DNA of 64,000 bases from an uncultured Bacteroides sp. (GTDB lineage Bacteria > Bacteroidota > Bacteroidia > Bacteroidales > Bacteroidaceae), in contig NZ_CAUFUE010000013.1 of assembly GCF_959029255.1 (NCBI RefSeq), positions 60,956 through 124,955 of the forward strand. The letters are read 5' to 3'. Made by a program: the position numbers and the translations under genes. This document shows positions 57,651 through 64,000 of this stretch, one piece after another. A model generated the notes under the pieces. That model saw only the letters and a list, made by a program, of their open reading frames with translations, was not told the origin of the DNA and did not search any database. Each line of letters begins with the position of its first letter. Position 1 is the stretch's first letter.

Positions 57651-59096
57651 CTATTTGATGCCGTCCAATGCTTTCTTTGCAGTAGCATTGGTGGGGTCGA
57701 TAGCCAGAATCTTATTCCAATACTCCTTCGAAGCCGCATAATCACTCTTTAGCAGATAGTAGTACCCCAGATAACTGTAGCACTCTATCAGAGCAGCATT
57801 ATACTTCGGTTCGTTTTTTGCAAGCAACACATCCGCCACCTTTTCATAATAAGGTTTAGCCAATCCTTCCGTTGTTTCGGGGTCCATGGCCGAGTGGGTA
57901 CGTGCACGCCACATATCTCCCAGATAACTGCCGGGAGCTTGTTCGGAAACAAGTGCGAACACAGAGTCAGCAGACTGTAACGCCGCCATGCGGTCGGCAG
58001 GCTGCACGGCAAGGGAATCCTCAGAAGTTCCTTGTCCGTAATACAGACGTCCCAACTGGAATAAGGATTCGGGCGTCTTTTTATCTTGATTTAAAGAATC
58101 ATAGTACTTCCGATAGGCAGCGATAGCTTGCGCATAGTTATTTCCCTGTTCGTATGCGTCAGATATCTCACGCCAGACATCGGTTTGTGTCTTGTCTTTA
58201 TCCAGTGCCTTATTATACTGTATAACAGCCTGGTCATACTTCTTCAGTGCACTGAGTAAAGCACCGTAATACCTGTAGTCCAGGTATGAATAATCGGCGT
58301 CATCCGATGCATTGAAAAAAGCGTCCGCAGCCTTTTCAGCTTCTTCATAACGTTTCAGGTCGGTATTGTTGTACATGGCGAGACGGTTAAAAGCAGCATG
58401 GCGGCTATTCTTTTGCAAACCTTTCTGAGCCACTTGCAACGATTTCTCGAAATCATGGTTCAGGAACAGGGCAAAAGCATATTTCAATAAATCATCTTCC
58501 GTGGCAACAGGTGTATCAATGAACTTTGCATAAGTGGCCGCGGCTTTGCCAAACTGGTTATTGGTATAATACACTTCCGCTAATTCTTTATCAGCTTCCA
58601 GATAATCGGGAGCGATACCTTTAAGCTGTTTCAATTTCTCAATCGCTTGTGTAGGACTTGCAGCCTTATACGCCTGTGCATATTTCAAATAAGCCTCCTT
58701 GCAATTCGGATCGAAGTAAATGGCTTGTTCATAAAGCTGACAAGCAGTTCCCACATTCTTTTGCGCAAGAGCTATATCGCCTTCAAGCACGGATACTCGC
58801 GCATCTTTATTATCGACCTTCTTCGCCATATCCAGATAAGCAGTAGCTTCCGGCAGTTTACCGGCATCCAGATAAGCACGGGCAACGGAAGTGACAAGCT
58901 CGATATTTTTCTTGTTCTTTCCTTTCAATAGCTCACTCGCTTCATCAGAAGCCTGTCCGGGATTAGTCTTTATCAGACTTTTTACTTTATCTACCCCCGC
59001 CTGCCATTCGGAAGCAGGCGATTGTGCGGCGAGCGTACCGGCCAGCAGCATCGCTCCCATACATAATACAAATCTACGTTTCATTTTAGCTGTCAT
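57651..59096 (-). CDS. Periplasmic tetratricopeptide-repeat protein
   Basis: 481 residues. A signal peptide (MKRRFVLCMGAMLLAGTLAAQ, from Met5 of the frame) leads to about ten TPR-like helix pairs, e.g. LPEATAYLDMAKKVDNKDARVSVLEGD, QLYEQAIYFDPNCKEAYLKYAQAY, VIQYNKALDKDKTQTDVWREISDAYEQG and SKEYWNKILAIDPTNATAKKALDG, here quoted in parts only for recognition. It probably acts as a protein-interaction scaffold. It is the last gene of the ExbB-ExbD-ExbD-TonB-PstS-like operon, 5 bp after the PstS-like gene, and its function in energy transduction is not known. Confidence 0.85.
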   Translation of the reverse strand: MTAKMKRRFVLCMGAMLLAGTLAAQSPASEWQAGVDKVKSLIKTNPGQASDEASELLKGKNKKNIELVTSVARAYLDAGKLPEATAYLDMAKKVDNKDARVSVLEGDIALAQKNVGTACQLYEQAIYFDPNCKEAYLKYAQAYKAASPTQAIEKLKQLKGIAPDYLEADKELAEVYYTNNQFGKAAATYAKFIDTPVATEDDLLKYAFALFLNHDFEKSLQVAQKGLQKNSRHAAFNRLAMYNNTDLKRYEEAEKAADAFFNASDDADYSYLDYRYYGALLSALKKYDQAVIQYNKALDKDKTQTDVWREISDAYEQGNNYAQAIAAYRKYYDSLNQDKKTPESLFQLGRLYYGQGTSEDSLAVQPADRMAALQSADSVFALVSEQAPGSYLGDMWRARTHSAMDPETTEGLAKPYYEKVADVLLAKNEPKYNAALIECYSYLGYYYLLKSDYAASKEYWNKILAIDPTNATAKKALDGIK

Positions 59097-59101
59097 TTTA
59101 G

Positions 59102-60061
59102 TTATTCATCTTTTACGTTTACCACGCGCACCGGTTGAGTGGCGGGTACCAATCCCGACTTTAATATAATCCGCTGTCCCCGGTCGGAAACGAGGAAGGA
59201 AGCAAATCCCCACGGAAGCGCACTTCGCGGATCATTCAACAAGACATAGATGCTGCGTGCCAACGGATAATCACCGTAATACAAATATGCCTGATAAGGT
59301 TTATAACTGTTTTCCGGTGTCGCCTTGGCGGAAGCGCTTACTGCCATTACGCGAACCTCCTTACTGAAAGAAAGTCCCGTGCTGTCATTCCGGTCGCTCA
59401 ACCAGTTCACTCCGATAATACCGATGGCATCCGGCGTGTCTGCCACGTAATTAATAACTTCTTTATTAGTCTTCAACGCCTTTACCTGATTGGAAAGCGG
59501 CGCACCCTTACAAATGGAATCCACCGCAAAACGTACGGTGCTGGAATTCTTATTGTCAAAAACCAGACGGATATCCTTCAAATGAGAAGACGGATAAATA
59601 TCTTTCCAATGTCTGGCCTCCCCGGTCAATATGCGGCGAATATCTTGCACACTAATCAATGTATCGGGATTTTCGCGATTGACAATCAACGCCAAACCAT
59701 CCGTCGCTATCTTTATCTCTTGCGGAAAGAACTTACGGCTATTGAAAGACTGCATTTCCTCCGGAGTCAGCCTGCGACTGGTTATCGCCAACCGCAGACT
59801 GTCCTTGAGCAAGAGATTGACGGCTTCCACTTCCGTCACATAACGGGGAACAATTCCTGCCAAGGGGTACAGACCTTCGAACACGTCGATTTCTTCCTGT
59901 ACAATGGGTTGGAAACTTTCATCCGCAGCAATGGCAATGACACCGGATGTATATGTATCCGTTTGTCCATCCTTGGACTTATGCTGGCAAGCCGACAGCA
60001 GTACCAGTATCACCAATATACCTAAACCCTGAATTTGTTTCACCGTCTTCATAACACACAT
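59102..60061 (-). CDS. PstS-like phosphate-type substrate-binding lipoprotein
   Basis: 319 residues; the likely start is MKTVKQIQGLGIL (Met4). The lipobox LLSAC anchors it in the periplasm. PBP-like-domain motifs: GVIAIAADESFQPIVQEEIDVF, EIKIATDGLALIVNREN, DIRRILTGEARHWKDIYP, DNKNSSTVRFAVDSI and DAIGIIGVNWLSDR. It resembles PstS but no pstCAB lies nearby; it is co-transcribed with tonB, exbD and exbB, which is the regular Bacteroidetes arrangement. Its ligand and its link to TonB are unknown. Confidence 0.85.
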   Translation of the reverse strand: MCVMKTVKQIQGLGILVILVLLSACQHKSKDGQTDTYTSGVIAIAADESFQPIVQEEIDVFEGLYPLAGIVPRYVTEVEAVNLLLKDSLRLAITSRRLTPEEMQSFNSRKFFPQEIKIATDGLALIVNRENPDTLISVQDIRRILTGEARHWKDIYPSSHLKDIRLVFDNKNSSTVRFAVDSICKGAPLSNQVKALKTNKEVINYVADTPDAIGIIGVNWLSDRNDSTGLSFSKEVRVMAVSASAKATPENSYKPYQAYLYYGDYPLARSIYVLLNDPRSALPWGFASFLVSDRGQRIILKSGLVPATQPVRVVNVKDE

Positions 60062-60062
60062 A

Positions 60063-60878
60063 CTATTGCAATCTAAAAATAATAGGAACCGTATATTTCA
60101 CAGATACCGCCTTACCGTTCTGCTTTCCGGGTATCCACTTAGGCATGGACTTAATCACACGGATAGCTTCTTTATCCAGATAAGGGTCTACTCCTCTCAG
60201 CACATTCACATCGCGCACGCTACCATCCGAACCTATCACGAACTGGCAAGTTACACGACCCTGCGTTCCATTTTCCTGAGCGATAGTCGGATACTTCATG
60301 TGTTCAGAAATGTATTTCATCAGTTCCGAAGGACCACCGGGGAATTGAGGCATCTGCTCCACCATATCGAAGACCTTCTCCTCTTCTACAGGAGCCTGCG
60401 TCACCACTTGTTTCAAGTCGGCAATATCTTTCCCGTTTGCCTCGTCGTTACCTTTTACGTCGGCAATGGAGATGGCAACCTTGGTTTGAGTCAATTCCGT
60501 CTGGCTCTTGATTTCGTCTTCATCCCTTACCTCCGAGTCTTTTTTGATAACGGGAGCGGTGAATTTGATAGAACTTTTCAATGCCGGGGGAGGCGGGGCA
60601 ACGGGCTCCACCCGCTTCATCTCTTCTTGTTTCACTTCCGGTTCTTCCAGTTGCGACAAAGTAGTCACCTCCGTCATCACCTCCTTTTGTTTGGGAGTAG
60701 CCATCTTTATCAGGGTAGGAATACTAAAACCTATCAGAGCGATGACTATCACCAGTATCACGGCAATGTTATGACGCTTGGGAGAATTTTCCCGCATCTT
60801 ATAGGCGCCGTACGCTTTATTCTTTCCACTGAATATAAGGTCACACCATTCCGCAGAACTTAAATCTACTTTAGCCAT
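60063..60878 (-). CDS. tonB: Energy transducer TonB
   Basis: 271 residues. A cytoplasmic start (MAKVDLSSAEWCDLIFSGKN) and one membrane span (IAVILVIVIALIGFSIPTLI) are followed by a Glu/Pro-rich periplasmic linker (EPEVKQEEMKRVEPVAPPPP) and a C-terminal TonB domain (GGPSELMKYISEHMKYPTIA, GRVTCQFVIGSDGSV, WIPGKQNGKAVSVKYTVPI). It transfers proton-motive energy from ExbB/ExbD to outer-membrane transporters such as SusC-like proteins. The gap to exbD is 26 bp. Confidence 0.94.
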   Translation of the reverse strand: MAKVDLSSAEWCDLIFSGKNKAYGAYKMRENSPKRHNIAVILVIVIALIGFSIPTLIKMATPKQKEVMTEVTTLSQLEEPEVKQEEMKRVEPVAPPPPALKSSIKFTAPVIKKDSEVRDEDEIKSQTELTQTKVAISIADVKGNDEANGKDIADLKQVVTQAPVEEEKVFDMVEQMPQFPGGPSELMKYISEHMKYPTIAQENGTQGRVTCQFVIGSDGSVRDVNVLRGVDPYLDKEAIRVIKSMPKWIPGKQNGKAVSVKYTVPIIFRLQ

Positions 60879-60904
60879 ATTCTTCTAATTTTAGGTGTTA
60901 CACT

Positions 60905-61555
60905 TTATTCAGCAATGTTTTGCGACAATTCTCCTTTGCTATCGTAGTTCTTTATCAAGAACTGGTCTGCATCGGCAATGTCGGTTATCACATACTTACC
61001 TATATTACATATCTGCATTTCATCGAGAGCATCTATCAGATTCTTGTACGAAGCGGCATCGGTAGCCTTGATAATCACCGTTGGAGTATCTTTCCCACTC
61101 TTAATCTCGGAAAGTTGTTTCCGATAATCATCCTCTGATATTTTTAGTTCCAGCTTCTGTTGCTTCAGTTTGTTCACCTCATTCACAGCAGCTCTGTTAC
61201 GTTGCAGGAGCATTGCCCTCAAACCATCCGGATCGTATGTAGTTTCCTTCAGCGAAGTATAATCTTTGTAATTGGGTTCTCCTTCGTAATAATACAATTT
61301 ATTATCATCACCCAGCAACAATGTGATGGCTTGTGAAGCCTTTACCTTAGTTTGCTGCTCCTCGGTGAGATTTTTATCATTACTCGGCATGCTTATCTCC
61401 ATAGTCTGAGGTTTACTCAGTGAAGTACAAAGCATAAAGAAAGTAATCAGCAACATATTCATATCTACCATCGGAGTAAAGTCTACCCTGACGGTCATTT
61501 TCTTCTGTTTGCTCTTTCCGCCTTTCTTCTTACCGCTTTCTTGTATTTCAGCCAT
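60905..61555 (-). CDS. exbD: ExbD/TolR-family protein, first
   Basis: 216 residues. One membrane span near the N-terminus carries the ExbD hallmark VDFTPMVDMNMLLITFFMLC with the functional Asp (VDMN). The periplasmic part has the TolR/ExbD-like pattern PTVIIKATDAASYKNLIDALDEMQICNIGKYVI, in which the acidic helix follows the strand. It pairs with the ExbD encoded just upstream and with ExbB. Confidence 0.93.
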   Translation of the reverse strand: MAEIQESGKKKGGKSKQKKMTVRVDFTPMVDMNMLLITFFMLCTSLSKPQTMEISMPSNDKNLTEEQQTKVKASQAITLLLGDDNKLYYYEGEPNYKDYTSLKETTYDPDGLRAMLLQRNRAAVNEVNKLKQQKLELKISEDDYRKQLSEIKSGKDTPTVIIKATDAASYKNLIDALDEMQICNIGKYVITDIADADQFLIKNYDSKGELSQNIAE

Positions 61556-61571
61556 AATGTTTCTCCTTTCG

Positions 61572-62177
61572 TTAGTCTTCAGAAGTGGTTTTCAGAGAAG
61601 TAATCAGATTATACCGGTTCTCTCTGAGGTCCTGAAGTGAGTTCATAACATTCTTGATTACAGAATAAGGAGTATTGGCATCTGCCTTAATAGCAATACG
61701 CAAATCACCATTCGCTGCCCGGGCGTTGCGCACCCACGCTTTGAACTGGTTATCAATACTGTCGGTCGGTATCCCCTCATTCTTCAATACAGCATCTTGC
61801 TGGTCTTGCGGCAAGTCGAGGTATTTCTTCATACTCTTCATCGGCACACCAAAGGTAGACGCCAGCATGAATTTTTTAGTTTCCTCCGGAGTGAAAGTCA
61901 CTCCATACTCCTGCCCCATAGCTTCCAGCACTTCGCGCAAGTCGGACTGCTTGTCCAGACTCATAAATACTTTTCCGCTCGGATCGACCAATATCTGGAG
62001 TACATTTGTCTCCGGAATCTTAATCTCGGATACAGAGGCGGGAGTCGTTACTTGTACCGGCTCTTTCTTCACGAACGTAGAAGTCAGCATGAAGAAGGTC
62101 AGCAGCAGTACAGTTACGTCACTCATCGCCGTCATATCGATGAACGTACTTTTCTTTTTTATTTTCGCTCTTCCCAT
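61572..62177 (-). CDS. exbD: ExbD/TolR-family protein, second
   Basis: 201 residues. The membrane span IDMTAMSDVTVLLLTFFMLT carries the conserved Asp (MSDV). The periplasmic part ends DLRIAIKADANTPYSVIKNVMNSLQDLREN. Two different ExbD proteins in one operon are usual in Bacteroidetes and may form a heteromeric complex with ExbB. Gap to the next exbD: 16 bp. Confidence 0.93.
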   Translation of the reverse strand: MGRAKIKKKSTFIDMTAMSDVTVLLLTFFMLTSTFVKKEPVQVTTPASVSEIKIPETNVLQILVDPSGKVFMSLDKQSDLREVLEAMGQEYGVTFTPEETKKFMLASTFGVPMKSMKKYLDLPQDQQDAVLKNEGIPTDSIDNQFKAWVRNARAANGDLRIAIKADANTPYSVIKNVMNSLQDLRENRYNLITSLKTTSED

Positions 62178-62206
62178 GATTATTTAATTAAAAATTGGGA
62201 ATTCAA

Positions 62207-63019
62207 CTATTTATGCGTAGCTGCAAAAGTCTGCACGATAGAGAAACCAACCTCATCAAGGCTGTAGGTCAACTTGTCAATCTTATTGGTATAATAGTTA
62301 TAGGAGATAACTGCCAACGCACCGGTCAAAATACCGAAAGCAGTATTAATCAAAGCTTCGGAAATACCTTGCGACAATGCCATGGAGTCAGCGCTACCAC
62401 CGGCTGCAAGAGCGGCAAACGAACGGATCATACCGATTACCGTACCGAGCAAACCCATCAAAGTACCCAGTGTGGTTATTGTACCGATAATAGGAAGATT
62501 TTGTTCCATCATAGGAAGTTCCAGTGCAGTGGCTTCTTCCAGTTCTTTCTGGATAGCAACGAGTTTCTGGTCTTTGGCGAGTAAAGTGTCATTCTCCATC
62601 TCGGCATACTTCTTCAAAGTAGCGTTCACTACGTTGGCAACGGAGCCACGCTGACTGTCACATATCTCCTGAGCCTTTTTCATATCACCGGCAGCGAGAG
62701 CCGCTTTAATATTAGATACGAATTTCACTAGCGAACCTTTACCAAAGGCAGCACGGATAGCAATATAGCGTTCAATGCTGAGTGCAATAACGGTCAACAA
62801 AAGAGTCTGGATAACAGGAACGATAAAACCACCTTTATAGATAGTTCCAAGGAAGTTACCGGGCAACGGATGGTTGTTCGGGTCATTGTTCATAAAGTTG
62901 GAAGGATTTCCCAACACAAAGTTAAACACAAGCACGGCGATGATAAAACAGATTACGATTACCCAACCGGCGGATTTGATGCCTTTAAAAGAGGCAGACT
63001 TTTTTTGAGTAGTTTCCAT
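62207..63019 (-). CDS. exbB: ExbB/TolQ/MotA-family proton channel
   Basis: 270 residues. Three membrane spans are visible (AGWVIVICFIIAVLVFNFV; GGFIVPVIQTLLLTVIALSI; LPIIGTITTLGTLMGLLGTVIGMI with GISEALINTAFGILTGALAVISYN). The family signature GLLGTVIGMIRSF and EALINTAFGI are present. It uses the proton gradient with ExbD to energise TonB. It is the first gene of the six-gene operon. No consensus promoter was seen directly upstream. Confidence 0.94.
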   Translation of the reverse strand: METTQKKSASFKGIKSAGWVIVICFIIAVLVFNFVLGNPSNFMNNDPNNHPLPGNFLGTIYKGGFIVPVIQTLLLTVIALSIERYIAIRAAFGKGSLVKFVSNIKAALAAGDMKKAQEICDSQRGSVANVVNATLKKYAEMENDTLLAKDQKLVAIQKELEEATALELPMMEQNLPIIGTITTLGTLMGLLGTVIGMIRSFAALAAGGSADSMALSQGISEALINTAFGILTGALAVISYNYYTNKIDKLTYSLDEVGFSIVQTFAATHK

Positions 63020-63215
63020 GATGAAAAGTTTAATTGTTGGTATTAAATTAATTTTTTAAATATAGCGTAGGGATATAACTTCCCTCTTACGGACCAATAG
63101 GGCGTATCTCATCCATTAAACCTCGCAACAGCACAGTTAGCACATATAAGGTCACCAGCTTCCGATTGCTTCCGCTTGGAAACAATGGAGGGGGAAATCA
63201 ATATAGAAAAGTTGA

Positions 63216-63662
63216 TTAAATCAATATCCGCCGAAGCGTAAAGATATAGTAGTCACAACCCGCCACAGCATAGTAGGGGTCTTTGTCAGAGTAGTATAGT
63301 TTAGTCCGCCCTTGAACGAGTAAATTCTCGTGGTTGGATAACATTAAAAGTATGTTCTTGAGGAAAGATTCGTCTTCAAGGGCTCTACGAAGACGTTGCT
63401 GATTGTAAGAGTAAGTTTCGGAAATCGGTTTATTTCCCAACTCCACATCTTGAGCCCAAGAATATTTTGTATCTGACAATGTAGATTCCTTTGTTCCTAA
63501 ATTGTCGGATGTAGAATAACAAGACGACAAGGAAGCTGTAACCTCGCAGGCTGTGGAAATAGTTTCTCCGATTGCCCTTGAAAAATTTGCAGCTTTAATG
63601 CCGAAACTGTAAACCAGTGTCAGCAGCAAACATATCCAAAATGTCTTTACAGTTGTTTTCAT
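63216..63662 (-). CDS. Secreted protein of unknown function
   Basis: 148 residues. A signal peptide (MKTTVKTFWICLLLTLVYSFGIKA) is followed by a Ser/Thr-rich segment with three Cys (STACEVTASLSSCYST) and a C-terminal half RRALEDESFLKNILLMLSNHENL. No family is recognised. It lies 196 bp upstream of exbB on the same strand, but with no consensus promoter or terminator between them, so an independent gene or a leader gene of the operon are both possible. Confidence 0.6.
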   Translation of the reverse strand: MKTTVKTFWICLLLTLVYSFGIKAANFSRAIGETISTACEVTASLSSCYSTSDNLGTKESTLSDTKYSWAQDVELGNKPISETYSYNQQRLRRALEDESFLKNILLMLSNHENLLVQGRTKLYYSDKDPYYAVAGCDYYIFTLRRILI

Positions 63663-64000
63663 GTCGTCAAATAAATCTACAATAATAACAGCCGATATCT
63701 AATTTTTGTTCTACAATAATTCCACTTTCTTTCATAAGTAGAAGTAAATCTTAATAATTAAAGGTTTTATCGCGCCTATTATTATAAAGTAAAGATACAA
63801 ATAATAAATGATATAAAGAACAGGGATAGTATATAAATCATTGATTTTAAACTCTTTTAATCATCAATTAAAACATATATTACAAGGATATTTCTAAGTT
63901 CAGATTACTCTTGCCCGCACGATGGATAAAACCGTTTTATACAGAAAAGATAACAATACTATAATAAAGTCAGCGGTAAATATTTGATGAAACGGGAAAA
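63663..64000. other. AT-rich end of the window without genes
   Basis: No open frame or RNA gene is supported. A minus-strand -7-like box (TATCTTTA, 63790-63797) lies about 130 bp upstream of the secreted orphan. No -33 was seen. Confidence 0.45.

Noticed and set aside
57402..57752. Small genes in the gap before the TPR gene
   Set aside because: The frames overlap the promoter, palindrome and terminator or the 3' end of the TPR gene and have no protein-like features.

Overview
The window is a stretch of chromosome from a member of the Bacteroidales, almost certainly a Bacteroides species. Evidence for this: exact matches to the Bacteroides promoter -7 box (TAnnTTTG) upstream of many genes, one with a perfectly spaced -33 TTTG; a purH-mreBCD-mrdA-rodA cell-shape cluster; GldH; a TamA-like/TamB pair; fimbrillin-type lipoproteins; FISUMP and PSP1 proteins; and the TolQ/ExbD/ExbD/TonB/PstS-like/TPR operon typical of the phylum. 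No phage, plasmid, insertion-sequence, rRNA or CRISPR genes are seen. Most of the window is housekeeping, with a few accessory islands.

Layout. 0-6.75 kb: the 5' part of metA, a fimbrillin-FISUMP lipoprotein, metF, then holB, a PSP1/RicT-like protein and gldH. 6.76-14.3 kb (minus strand): purH, mreB, mreC, mreD, mrdA (PBP2) and rodA, the elongasome operon. 14.4-21.8 kb: an AAA-ATPase/PD-(D/E)XK protein, a secreted glutathione-peroxidase-like enzyme, and a TolC/HlyD/MFS tripartite efflux operon divergent from an AraC regulator. 21.8-30.6 kb: the most unusual part. A gene-free 658 bp holds a long imperfect hairpin and a rod-like leader RNA whose 3' half can refold into an intrinsic terminator. 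It is followed by a 73-residue peptide gene, a 1083-residue fimbrillin/beta-helix lipoprotein, and a separately promoted operon encoding an HPr-kinase-like ATPase, a signal-peptidase-like Ser/His protease, a PqqD-like chaperone, a nucleotidyltransferase and an ABC exporter. The last operon resembles the accessory half of some lasso-peptide clusters but has no cyclase or transglutaminase-like protease.

30.6-38.9 kb: a sugar-nucleotide transferase and the TamA-like/TamB envelope pair. 38.9-41 kb: a gene remnant, a nearly perfect 695-bp tandem duplication of a secreted-protein gene, and a 22-bp-period palindrome array. 41-49.4 kb: a hybrid histidine kinase with HPt domain, a MATE transporter, an M16 peptidase, a lipoprotein cyclophilin, a sigma-54-type (NtrC) regulator whose linker contains a second 22-bp-period array, and long intergenic inverted repeats. 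49.4-54.4 kb: an S9 peptidase, RluA-type pseudouridine synthase, fabG, a TetR regulator and an initiator tRNA. 54.4-57.5 kb: an ABC transporter operon with a short GntR (YtrA-like) repressor and a probable operator at its start site. 57.6-63.7 kb: the TonB-energising operon with PstS-like and TPR proteins, and a secreted orphan.

Functions are inferred from sequence reading alone. Pathway links inside the 21.8-30.6 kb island, and the switching of its leader RNA, are hypotheses.
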